From assembly GCA_024305405.1 (NCBI GenBank), contig JAKNDB010000079.1, positions 2,222,501 to 2,286,500 of the forward strand: a stretch of 64,000 nucleotides of DNA, in the 5' to 3' direction. Positions 40,201 through 52,400 of the stretch are shown in pieces (position 1 is the first letter of the stretch; every line of letters begins with the position of its first letter). Below the pieces are notes generated by a model. It worked only from the letters and a program-made list of their open reading frames with translations, ran no database searches and was not told the DNA's origin. This DNA comes from Dirofilaria immitis. Taxonomy: Eukaryota; Nematoda; Chromadorea; Rhabditida; Onchocercidae. The position numbers were made by a program, and so were the translations under genes.

Positions 40201-43200
40201 TTTCACTTATGGTTTCCTAAAATAAAATTATTCAAAACTAGGAAATTAATTTTAAATTTATGACATGAAATGTCGAAATAACTACTTATCTGAAGCTATA
40301 AAAATCTTATTATCACAAATATATAAATACATGCTTATCAGTTAATTACCTCTTTTCTATTTTCTTTGATGATAGTAAGACTTTATGCATCCTCAGATTT
40401 TTCATGTTGATTATCCTGCAAACCAAAAAATCATTAAAAGATTTTCATAAACAAAAATAGTACTAAAATATCTAAAAAAATCACCATCTACCCTCATCAA
40501 TAATACTCTGACCAATAGCAGACTGTGTATTTTTTTGACTCGTATTGCTGCACCATATGAAAGACTTGTCAAGCTCACGCATCAGTGACAGCCCACTAAA
40601 AAGACGTTATATGTCAGTAAAGTTTTTGAATCAAGCTTGAAGTTCTGGATGATATGAGCATAACGGTAGCAATTAGAAAATGTAAGGCCTTACAATGTAT
40701 CAATAGGACCAAAAAACCAAGTATGACCAAAGCATGCACAACTGTTTGCATCATCCCATAGAAAATAAAGTCTGCAAAAAGAAACACTAAATAAAAGATA
40801 TAGCTAAGATCGACTAATTTTCGTATATTGTTCCCGATCTTAAATATCATTTTATTTTCGATCTTTCCTGACTTCAGGAAGTTTTCGTCAATTAAAATTT
40901 TCACCCTCATATAGTTTTCAGAGCGTAAATGAAGCTTAAAAGTTCCATAAAATAAACGAGATGAACAAGACTATGGATACGGAAACGTTATCGTGGTTCG
41001 CACTGGAAGAGATTTAGATAGGATCATGATCATTGTTGAATTCCAGGAAATCTAATGAAGCATTTATCATTTACCTTTTGGTGCGTTTATCGTGTTTATT
41101 AAGGAAATTCTTTCGGTCCAAGAACAGATGCGTTTTGGAAATTTCATAAGGCAAAGATATATCGAAACTTATATCATTCAAACAGATAGAACCACATTCA
41201 ATCCATTTTTCTGTATCCTTTTCCAAAACAAGCACAAACTGTTTCAAATGAACCTAAAAGACTGCCATTTTTTAATAGTAATTTCAAAATTCCTATAAGA
41301 AATATTTTTTTTGTAAGAAATAGCAAGATGCTAACTAAAGCAAGTTTCACAAGAATATTCGAGCGAAATGATCCGTTGTGACAACTACAATGAGCCAAAC
41401 GAATTGGTGATAGTTCAAATTGAAATGCACTTTGTTCTTCCATAACAGATACGTTCACCTGCTCAATGCTAACTCGTAATGACCTGTACTCTAACTGAAA
41501 GTATTTCAAAATACTGATGAAGAGGGGAATTGATTAAATATAATCTATCATTCACCTTATATCATGATTTCCATGCAAGAAAGTCTTCTATTATTACAAA
41601 CAAACTAGTGAAAAATAATTTACTATTACTAATAATAAAAATGTAGAAAATCCTAAAACAAAAAATTAACGTTCTCTTCAGATTCACAGTTTTGAATTGG
41701 TGCCTTTCCATGAACTAAATTTAATGCAGCATATGGACATGTGCGAGGATCATTCATATGAATGCAAAAATCATATCTGCAAAGAATATAAGTTAAATGA
41801 ATTTCATACTTATTTGCATGTGTATAATATTGCAAGACAAATTTCTCAGTTTTGTGGTAAGATGAATCTTTAATTTTCCATCCGAAGACAATTATAGACA
41901 CTTCAAAGACCATATTGTTGTATAAAAATCTAAAACAAATTTCAAACAATGGTTTAAACAACGAACTTCTCAGGTATTAATAATTTATCATCAAAGCAAG
42001 CAGCCAATAGCGCTAATGATTCAATACATTGTGCCAGCATCACTATCTACAATGACAAACATTAGTTTATTTGAAACTATTTTGCAATATTTTTTATTTG
42101 CAATATTTATAGGAGATGGTGGATAATTTGATTTGATAGCGTTTTCTCAAAAACAAGAAAAACTGGTATGTAATAGTGTCACAACTGTAAAATTAAATTA
42201 AATTAATTATACTGAACTGATTAATGAATTAATCTGATCTTGGTTATTATAATCAGATTAATCTTATAAGAATCAATCCTCATCTAATCTCAGTCTAATC
42301 TCCATCCAGTCTAGCTTTCGAAAACCTATTATTCTGAAACAACAGGAAAAAAATTTGCAAGAAAACTTTATCTTAAATTTGATAAAACGAAACCTGGGAA
42401 GAATGAAGTCTACCAAATAACTGCCCCACAGAAATTTCCATAAGCCAACCATATTCAAGTACTGCGGCGTCCCATGGAACATCCAGATCCGAATAAAGGA
42501 ACTGGCTACGAAACGAAAATGTTTCCAGCAATAATAAACCATCCGCAGCATTGGGACATTCAGAAGATGGTTTGCATTTCAACGAAGCTATCCCAGAAAC
42601 AACCTGACATTGAACTTTCCATAGATTTGGAAGTTCCAATAATGCCTTCGGTTTAAAAAATAATAAAAGCTTTACCTGAACCATCGCACCATGCACATCC
42701 TTAACAATTTCCAAAACTATTTCATCAACTTCAATCTCTGGACAGCTGCCTAAAAAATTCCATCTTGAAATATTGTCTGTTGAATTCAGTCAGTGGAGAA
42801 ATTATTAAATAATGACCGAAAGATAGAAAAATGAAAACTAAGCAAATAATTTGTCTACCAAACTATATTTTTCAGTGACCATTTTAAGCAAAAATGAAAG
42901 AATATTAGTGATGTTTCAAAAATTTTACCTAAATTATAAAAAAATTAAAAATAAAAAGTATTGCTTATTCGATTGGAGATAAGATTATACATAATTAAGG
43001 TAGAATTTTATAAGAATTGATTAAAGAATTGCTTACCCATAGTTGAATTCATTTTTGAATTGTGAATCAAGCAAAACCCTTTAATTTTACCAAAACACAA
43101 ATGCAAGCGCAATAATAAAGGTCGATATCGCTCATATTTAGAAGAAATGATGTTGCCGTACAACAGATTTGATGGCGTATCGCTATTAATTTTTCCAACA

Positions 43201-46200
43201 TCAGTTAGCTATCAATTAAAATGAAATTAAAAATTATCGATTGCAAATAAAAGACTACCTTCAAAAAAGTAATGGAAAAATATAAAAATCAATAAACCCG
43301 ACGAGTTCAAATCTTATTTCTTTGTATCGATTTTTAAAAATCTTTGTCAATTAGTTATTAATCTTTTACCAAATTAATCATTTATTAAAGGCCAAATTGA
43401 AATATATCAAAACCATGCATAAAGTAAGCTTCACCTGATTATATAATCCAAAATAATTATTTTTCAGGTCAATAATGAAACGAATGATCAAGCCTATTAA
43501 TACTATTTCGGAATCATCTATGGCGATCTGAAACTAATATAAAACCAAAAAAATGCATTGTAAATCCAAAATATATATATATATACAAAAGAAATTTAAG
43601 AAAATCGCAATTCTATAAGTATGTAATTCAGGTTAAAACCCTTTAGCATAAATTTTTGAATACTTATTCGCATTTGATGAAAAAAGTAAACTGATCCATC
43701 TATACGAATATGATAAAAACAGAAATGAAATTTCAGTAATTCAAAGCTTTCAGGACGGTTTTGAGTATTAATAATTCAAATGGTAGCACTTCTAGTGATA
43801 GCTGATCTGGAGGTAATGCAGTTGGAGCTGTTTGTTTCTTAGCTGTCGATTTGAACAAATTCAGTGGAAGATCGGATGGCGGATCATAATATAATGGATG
43901 ATTAGTATATTCAAACAACAGAGTGATCGTTTCAGTTCTGAACAACTCCACCCAATCCTAAAAGTGCCGCAGTAAAATAATAAAGCAGAAAATATACTAT
44001 GAGATACAGAGTTGAAAAAAACTGAAACAAACTCGATATGCTTAGTAAAGAAACCGAAAATTTTGATAATAAATTATAAGAAAAGATAAACGAATGGATA
44101 ACCTGTGCTAAATGTGAAACAGCCGATAAATCCTCGAGTGTTGAAGAAGCAGCAGTGAAAGAAGCATACTTAAGGAGAGAATGCAACACACTGTAGAGAG
44201 GGCTTTTAGGTGGTAACCATGTGCGCAATGCAACCATACCTTGCACTTTAATTTCATAAACAGTTGTTATTGTTTCAGGACAGAAGTCGAGAAACGATAA
44301 AGCGAATGACATTGTCACATTTTCACCGACAAGAGCAGCTAAGTGATTTTCCGCGGATACTGAAGAACTAAAATTAAAACTTAAATGTAATTTGAATATA
44401 ATAATTTAAATATAGCGTTAACTGCTATATAAAGAATCTGGGATACTAAAAAGTGACGAAATGGCTAACTTCGCATCAATCCAATTATGTTCATTCAATA
44501 ACAGCGTAAGTTCAAAACTGTCCATAACATTAATTTCGAATTCCCACGTATATGGAACAAATTTAAATAAATCCATGGATGAATCCGAAGTCCACTCATC
44601 GAGCAAATCCTAAATGAAAAAAAATCGACTTTCTACCGTTAATATTAAAAATTTTAGAAGTAGAAAATCTGAATTTTTTAAAACATTTCGCAAAAACGAA
44701 AAAATTCCAAAATCTTCACAAACAATTTAAAAATTTCACAGCTTGTATAAATTTCTTATAACAAATAGCAAAAATTTAGAAAATTCATTCGAACGTTCTT
44801 AAAAAAAACTTACAACAAAGAAACATTTATGATCCCACACAGTCCAAGCGCTAGCCTTATTTATTTTAATGGCATACTTCCATACTTGATGTTCATTGAA
44901 GATACGTGGATAATGTATATTAAGGGTTAAACGCAAAGTTTCACATTGGAAAAATTTGGGATATGCAAGAGAAGTGGATGATTCAACAAATAAAAACAAC
45001 AACGAAGAGCAATCTCATATCCCTTCTCTGTCGTTATCCAAGGCATTTTTAACTGCAATGTGTAGCTATAGAAGATTCCTAATGTTTTTTGTGACCAAAT
45101 TTCTTCACTTTCTTAAATATTGAAGAAAGCTTGAGACTAGAAATGCTGAAACAATTACATCAACAGAAGAGCCTTGTTTTACACGGAGATGCAAAGCATT
45201 CAGTTCATCTCCTCTCATAAACCATATATCAATAGCCGCATCATTCCATAACGAAATTCTCATATCATGAGATAACAAAATTCGTCGCTCGCCTACTTTC
45301 GGTATTACCCTGAAAGAAAGATACTCGTTATTAAAGATCGTTATTCTTAGCAAAAAAATTTGATTATTTAAAATGTTATAAAAAAATCATGAGAAAACAC
45401 TCTATATTCTTAAATTTTCTGGACACAAAAATAGTGGAAATCCAGGAAAAAATAACATAAAAATAATAAACATACGTTACTTCTGAATTACGATACTCCG
45501 GTGGAAAGAAAAAATCATAGAGTAGAACACGCTGCGCATCAGCCCAGGGACCATACGAAAACACAGTATTTTTATCGAATCGCCACACAGATTCCCAGAT
45601 GGGAAGATCTTCTGTCAATGATTGTTGACCTTCTTTCACAATACCTTGAAATCCAGTAGTAAATAAAAAGTCATTGCAAAGAAGGGATCTTAATTAATTA
45701 TAAAGATAAAGCATAATAAAACCAACAAAAATAATGTGAAAATGAGTTTGAGTTTTGATAAATTCCAATTAAATTAATTGCAATTCGATTACTATCAAAT
45801 ATAAATTACAGTAAAGAATGAAAACTTGCAAATTGCAAATTATGAGTTCGTAATATCGGAATTCATGCATAATAATATAATCGATAGTTCAGAATAATAA
45901 AAGCTTTTGCATGGAATCGCAAGAAATTATGAATTTTATATAATAATCGATAGCTATAAAAGAAATCAAAAATATACCCGGAATAGATTGACTGTAGAAG
46001 AAATTGAGATGCGCTGTTTGAACAATCGCGAAGCCATCACCCATTGTTCGGGGTGGTGGATCATATCGGCCAATGTAATTTAGCGGCTTTTTTCCAAAAA
46101 CTGATTACATTGTACCAATGTAACACGAACGTTTTCCGTGCCACCAATAATGCTAAGTAATGCCACGTCATCTCCTTTGCCATATTCCTTGAGTGAAACT

Positions 46201-48253
46201 TCAGCTAAAATAAGAAAGAATTGAATAAAAAGAAATTTAAATTACTCAACAGATAAGATGTTTAACAAATATACAAACCAAATGAAGAAGTGGAAAAACT
46301 TGATCGAATATATTCAAAAATGCACTTCACAATATATCTTCTTTTTTTTTTCGATTTATTACCGAAAAACCCTTATCATACATATTTAAATCACTACATT
46401 CACACAATATATTTTGTTTTACAATTTCAACAAATTTCGTACTCTAGGAAAAGTTGCACCGTTTATTAAATTTGAGAAGATAAAATTAACAAATTGTAAG
46501 ATTTTCGAAAAAGAAAGTGGTTTTAGTTCCCAAATTTTATAAAAGTTGCATATTTAACTTACATGTATAGTTTTCAAAAGATGAAACAATCATTGAGGGT
46601 AAAAGCGCATTTCCAGCAACCAGACGTCCCGAACTGATGTCTAACTTAATATACCCAATTAAAGACCATAAATTATCATAATATTTGTCCCATTCTAATT
46701 CCTTTCCAGCTGGAACAGCAAAAAATCAAAATTCGTCAAATGAAAGATTCAAAGTAATTTAATTCAAAATTAGTTTGAATATTTTTAATATATGATGCTA
46801 ACATATATATACATATATATTCTTACAAAAAAATAAAAGTGATTGCTGAAGACAAATGCCATTTCATAGATAGTGCTAAACGTATTTGTTCACTTACTTG
46901 AAAATCGCCGTACTCTATTAACATCAGTATCAACCTTCAATGGAAGAAATAATTTTTCAAGGCCAAAATATCTTGCTAAAGATCGATAATTTGATAAGCG
47001 GTTATAAATGTGCACTTGTAAGCCATTTAACGATACATGCAATCTCGAAATATTACTGAAAACATCAACACATATTAATATGGACTTTTTAAAATTATTC
47101 TTGAAATGTATCTCTCCTTCAAATAAAAATTATTTCGATAGAATTCTTTTTTATAATACCTTTATGCACATAATCTGATGGAACGTAATTCCAGTAAGAA
47201 AAGATAATCCACCCGTCGTTACAAGTGAATAAAAAGTTTTGGCACATACATCGAAAATCGCGGAACATTATTTTACCAGAAAGAAAACTTATAGAAAATG
47301 ATCCTGGAAAAATAATTTTTGCTAGCTAACATTTGACATATATAGGTAACTAGAAATTGGTAAAAATAGCACTGAATCGAATTTAACATGCAAGACTGCA
47401 TCTGACTTAATAATTCTTCAAACCGTAAAACGTAGTAGATATTAACGATAATATCAATAGATCGAAGCTTAACAAAAGAGTAACCACTATTTCACTAAAA
47501 ATTATGCAATTAAAAGCATAAATTTCGTTTCATATCTAATATATGTGTTAGGAGATAATGGCTACTAAAAATTTTCGTTGCATTAAGCGCCATGAATTTA
47601 TACATTACTAATTAAACAAGTTAATTTATTGACGGACATGTATCCACTCTTTTATCGAAAAATATCTTTCCAAAATTTTCTTTTGCATAAAAATTTCAAA
47701 ACAATGTTATAAGAGAGAAACAAAGAATTTTCAAGAGGGATATTCATGAAAAGCAAAGAAATAGAATTTATCGTGTTGGAATAGTAAATCAATTGAAGTT
47801 TGCCAAACTAATATAAAATTTACCCAATGATATCTGCACATCATACCCTTTCAAATGAGCAATTCGCGTAAGTAAAAATGCAACAATTGGACCAATAACT
47901 CGAGACATATAGTATGTTATGAAAATAATCCATACAATAAACAGTAACAAGCTCCCTAGCATAACCCAGAAGCTTGCTTTGTCCGGCTAAAAGTTTGTTA
48001 ATCGTATAAACTTCCAGAACAAGTTAAAAATGAACTAAAGGTACTGCCCACCCCCAGAACAAACAAGCAGTCACCGCAATTTTCATAATTTTGTTAAAAT
48101 TTATTCTCCCTAATTTCTTGTACTGCAAAATCTTACTTGAACAATTTCTCGATAATCCTTCCATTGCACATTGATATCTCCAGGAAGCATTATGGAACCA
48201 TTTTTCTCCCAGAAAGAAAAACCCCTGCCGAGCAACACGCCCGTATAATTCAT
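22014..48253 (-). CDS. BLTP1: bridge-like lipid transfer protein BLTP1 (KIAA1109/Tweek/LPD-3)
   Basis: A single giant gene of over 40 exons whose pieces follow the animal BLTP1 order from end to end. BLTP1 forms a long beta-groove rod that moves lipids between ER and plasma membrane. N-terminal exons include 48253-48137, 47986-47824 (membrane helix LLLFIVWIIFITYYMSRVIG), 47303-47160, 47055-46898, 46709-46563, 46204-45978, 45644-45476, 45309-45153, 45052-44814, 44609-44470, 44367-44103, 43527-43435, 43208-43037 and 42749-42394. Landmarks are VFSYGPWADAQR near 45560, FKFVPYTWEFEI near 44550, LLWLNYKNTYDFWHEERKKM near 31140, KPWYRHAIVRRLFIGD near 26150, and the C-terminal FDHRTTIPKALQRGLLDP ending at TAG 22014-22016. 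The start follows an acceptor-like cgcag. Frame slips of one base sit in homopolymers at 46088-46100, 44992-44996, 39713-39719, 26985-26988 and 22655-22658. The phases at 47160/47055 do not join as read. Confidence 0.93.
28308..42749 (-). other. BLTP1 central block
   Basis: Recognisable in order: LEYGWLMEISVGQLFGRLHS (about 42440), SLRVSIEQVNVSVMEEQS (41460), KRTKRLYFLWDDANSCACF spanning the 41.1/40.8 kb exons, NVAIAEIPLDANLSDL (39700), CPSCMLAIILLRYA (37140), VDLYHWVLARHRE (36210), ELSAQLLPSLKVKYRL (33330), GRIKSHVVHFTV (33130), TTDLLNQILFAEQCF (32720), TLSLKVTNGIYVCMPL (30470), YQLVSRAAAASDPFENAKWT (29940), an acidic DDDDEQDAEIDATGELGS (29560), LMQCGASEPAIEKERRTLR (29200) and VDMNIDVQVKFQI (28700). 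The stretch between about 40.5 and 38.9 kb is the most diverged, and exon borders there are uncertain. Confidence 0.8.
43435..48253 (-). other. BLTP1 N-terminal block: membrane anchor and start of lipid groove
   Basis: Exon 48253-48137 gives a short, probably ER-luminal N-terminus (MNYTGVLLGRGFSFWEKNGS). Exon 47986-47824 holds the single transmembrane helix, followed by TRIAHLKGYDV. The next exons give GSFSISFLSGKIMFRDF and DGWIIFSYW, the conserved chorein-like beginning of the groove. Exons 45644 to 44470 contain FPPEYRNSE, MRISLWNDAAIDIWFMRG, LTLNIHYPRIFNEHQVWKY and NEHNWIDA in the same order as vertebrate KIAA1109. Exon 43527-43435 ends with LKNNYFGLYNQ. Confidence 0.9.
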
Positions 48254-49447
48254 GTCGTTATCATCACTGCGACTTCTACATACCTTGAAATTTACTATTT
48301 TAGATTTTATAAAATATCATTTCAAACCTAAATTTTTCAGTTTAAAATATAATTTCTATGGATGTGTGATGACAAAAAAGCAAAACGAAAACGAAGCGAA
48401 ATCCAATTTTTATGATATATTTCATATGACTTTGTAAAAAGAATCAAAATTTGCATGATCTATTTACAGACTTAAATTTCCTTAACAACAAATTATCTTT
48501 CTGCTTATATAAATTCAACAAAGGTCTTTAATTCGAACAAAAAAATCAAAAAGATACCAAATTAAAGTAAGAGTATATTTTTAAAGATACGGAAAAAATA
48601 ATAAAGTATTTAAGAGATCACAAAATTACAAAGTACAGAATGTCATCCCAGATATATTTGCTAGCAGATTAAATGATCAATAAACTCCAATGTTACCTGT
48701 AACATGAATACACTCCTATCACGAAATATTCTAAAACACGTATAACCAAAGGAAATAGAAAAAGAACCTGTTACGAGTGCAATTTGCACTCTTCTGAGAA
48801 ACGTAAATTCCATAAAATCCATAAAATGTAAAAACAAAATCTAACATACGCATCGCGATGAGATAAACGCATAATTTAGCAATAAGTAAACATTACGAAT
48901 CATAAATTTCACATTTCAGTTTAAAAACTAAATCTGTTTCTCTGGGTGAAGATTATGAGGTCTAAGGTCTAAACCACAACAACCTAACTAGCAATCAAAT
49001 ACACATAGTAGGGTTCCAGCATCTGATGTAATCCTTTTTATGAGGTCTGATAAAGATCAACTCGGCGTGTAATTCTTTAACATTAGTCGAAATGCAGCAT
49101 ATCAGATAAGTCTTCAATGCGGAAATATAAACCACTAATATACATTACGATATACAAAACATTTCGAACATTTCAAACATCCTAATAACAAAGTTTATGT
49201 TAAATAATCACTAAAATCATTTAAAAAAGAAAAAAGCAACATACGCTAATATCAATAAGACAAAAATGAAATGATCATATTTGAAAAGGAAATAAAAATA
49301 CCTAATGCTAATGATATCATTCTATTTTAGCAATTATCAAAGCAGCAATTAATACTAATAGAATAATCAAATATGTAAGATTCTGAAAATCAGGTAGTTT
49401 CTGTTTTCCAAAAACTTTCTCTTACGATGAATTCAACATTGAATCAA
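48254..49447. other. intergenic spacer between MSH6 and BLTP1
   Basis: About 1.2 kb between the MSH6 stop and the BLTP1 start on the same strand. It must hold the BLTP1 5' leader (an acceptor-like tcgcag ends 13 bases upstream of the ATG) and possibly an unseen 5' exon. I see no other gene. Confidence 0.55.
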
Positions 49448-52400
49448 TTACTTCCCTAAGTTGTGCTGTGCTGCATTCCCCTTCATTGCTAGTTTTCGTA
49501 ACTCCGCCATGCGTTCATCTCGAGTTTTTCCTGCATCAAGACGCTGTGAAGCAGCAAATGCAGCTCGAATAACCTGAAAAATTATTTGTTAAATGATAAC
49601 TTGCACAAACAAAACCTATTATTAATTTCATCGAAAATGAAATTTTAGTCATAAAACAACAAAACTTCAAATACTTCGTTCCTAAGTCCAGAAATTTTTG
49701 CAGCAAAGAATCCATAAGATTTTGGACACATTCCATCAGCTAATGTATATAGAAAAGTAACATTTTCCATTGTTGGATCTTCAGAATTTTCATTTTCAAC
49801 AATGCATGCCTGAAAAAATGTTCAAGTTTCCGAGAACGAAAATATTAAAAAAACTTCTAAGAAAAATATAGGCATATGCGGAATCGGATAAATCCCGCAT
49901 ATATCAAAATGAGATAAAATAAAGATGAAGCAACTACAAACACACGCAAGATTTTTCCACAGAATTATTTTTTAACACCATTCAAATATATTAATAAAAT
50001 GAATTAAAACTTGGAGATCAATTCATAATAATGAAAAAATTTGAAAAAATATTCACAATGACATTTGATGATTGCATTTCTGACACGTTTAAGTTTAAAT
50101 ACCAGTATTTTTTTCCAGGAAAGTGATATTTGTAAATTAAATCATGATGATATACAATGGGTTGTAAAAGAAGACCAACTATAATGAATGCATTATCGAA
50201 AATAATAATTTTGAAAAGCTATTTACGTTGAAATTTCAGTAGTATAATACTGCTACTATTTGGCATAGAAAACTAACCATATGTGCTGCTTTAATGCTGC
50301 TAAGATTTTCAACTGCTCTACACAAACTGTGATAATGAGTGGAAAAAAAGCGCGACAGTGGAGACGAGTTGCCACATCGAGCAACACTGCATATGCAATA
50401 GCCGTACCATCATAAGTGCTAAAAATATCCACTTTTGATGTCGTCTAATTTTTCTAAAAATCATAAAACTATTTTCATTATTAAATAATTCATGGAAACG
50501 ATTGAAAACAACTTAAAAATATGAAATTAGTAAAGTGTACCATGAATTTTTTTAGGAAGGCAGGAATTAAAAGATAAACATACAGAATCTTAATAGTTTG
50601 TAACTTAATAATTAAACCTCGATCAGTGAGAAAAAACTGCATGAAAATATTATCTGCTATAAATATTATGACAAGCATAAATAAATGATGACATTACCTT
50701 GTCCCTCGACCTAGTTCATCTATTATCACAAGAGAATGTCTGGTAGCATTTTGCAAAATCAAATTCGTTTCATATAATTCAACATAGAAAGTAGACTGGC
50801 CTAAAACATAGCTTTAAAAACATAGATTTATAAGTTATCTTTCAAAAATTTAAAAGAAATAATGAAAGGCAACCTGCAATAATTCGATCACCCGCGCCCA
50901 TTCTTGTGAAGATTCGATCAATTGGTGATAACTTCATTTCATTTGCAGGAACAAAACTACCCTATAATGTAATAACACAATATTTTTCAGATTAAGGGTT
51001 TGAAGAACTAAATAATTAGATAACATTAAGAATCAGATTTAGCTTAATCTAAACTAAAAGCTTAGAAGAAGTAATGATTGACGAAAAGTATTGATAAGAA
51101 TCTTCGGGTCTAACCTTTTTTCAAATTTCTGGGACAATTTCGTTTTTTTGCAAAATCTTGTAATAAATTTTGAAAAGCTAGAAATTTTTAGATAATAATA
51201 CATATGATGTGATTTACTGACCTGGAAGATCAGTTTTTATTAAAAATCCAACTCCTAGCAGATAGCGCAATAGTGCTTTAATATCAGAAAGAAATAAAGA
51301 GAATTTACAATATTCAACAAGATCTACATAGTCAGTGATTATATGAGTTGCTTATTTAGATTTAAATCACATAAATGGCATATAGACACAGGTACAGAAT
51401 ATCTGAATGATCATTCATTTTTTTATCATTCAGTAATCATTCATTTTTCTATAACTAATCAAAAGCACTCACTATTTGAGCAAGCACAATTAGCACACCA
51501 ACTTGACGCATTAGTGTCGATTTTCCACCCATATTCGGACCTGTTAGTAGAATTGTCGATGGTTCATTCCCTCCCAATAAAACACTGTTTGGTATATATG
51601 TAAAACTGCCACTTAAAGCAGCTATCGCAGCAAGCGATGGATGGTAACCAGATTTAATTTCTAAGACGGGCTACAAGTATAATGAATAATTAAAATAATC
51701 GACCTAGATTAGCTGCAAGAGTATTTAATATAAAATTGAATAAAAACACTCATTTCCATATAATACACCTAATTTCATAAGCTAATATATAATCAAATAC
51801 AAATCTTAATTATTTACAAATATCTAAGCATTATAAATAAATGAATTTTTAAACCACAATTCATAAATAAATAAATTATACCCGCTTACTATCGTAAATA
51901 AACTGTGGACGGCACATATTTAAGCCGCAATCGTGACTGTAACGTGTCAAAGAAAGAAGCACGTCGAATGTAGCCATACGCTCAATAACCACTGTCCATT
52001 TAGTAGATCTTCAAATGCACCAAATCCATTCAATTAATTTTTACTATTTCAATATTAACAGTTAAAATTTCTAGAATAAAATTTTCTAGATAATAAACTT
52101 TTATGGTTTCGGTTTCAAAAATTAAATAGACTGATGTGAATTTCTGACTATTAACGAAAATTTATTATAAAGTAATATGTGCGAAACAGATAAGTTATTG
52201 CGCTTATTAGCTTAAGATTTATAAACATTTAAGACGACTATTATCATGATCATATGACGTATTATATCCACAAGATAAGTGATATCATATTAATCTCCAA
52301 TTTTGAATATTTAGCAGCTCGTTTTATTATTGTTATGCAGCTTTGATTTAAAAATCATATTCATATCTATTGTCAACAAATTAATCTAACACTCATTATA

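Noticed and set aside
42474..42656. Plus-strand open frame opposite BLTP1
   Set aside because: Complementary shadow of the conserved BLTP1 exon 42749-42394; the same holds for other plus-strand frames between 22 and 48 kb.
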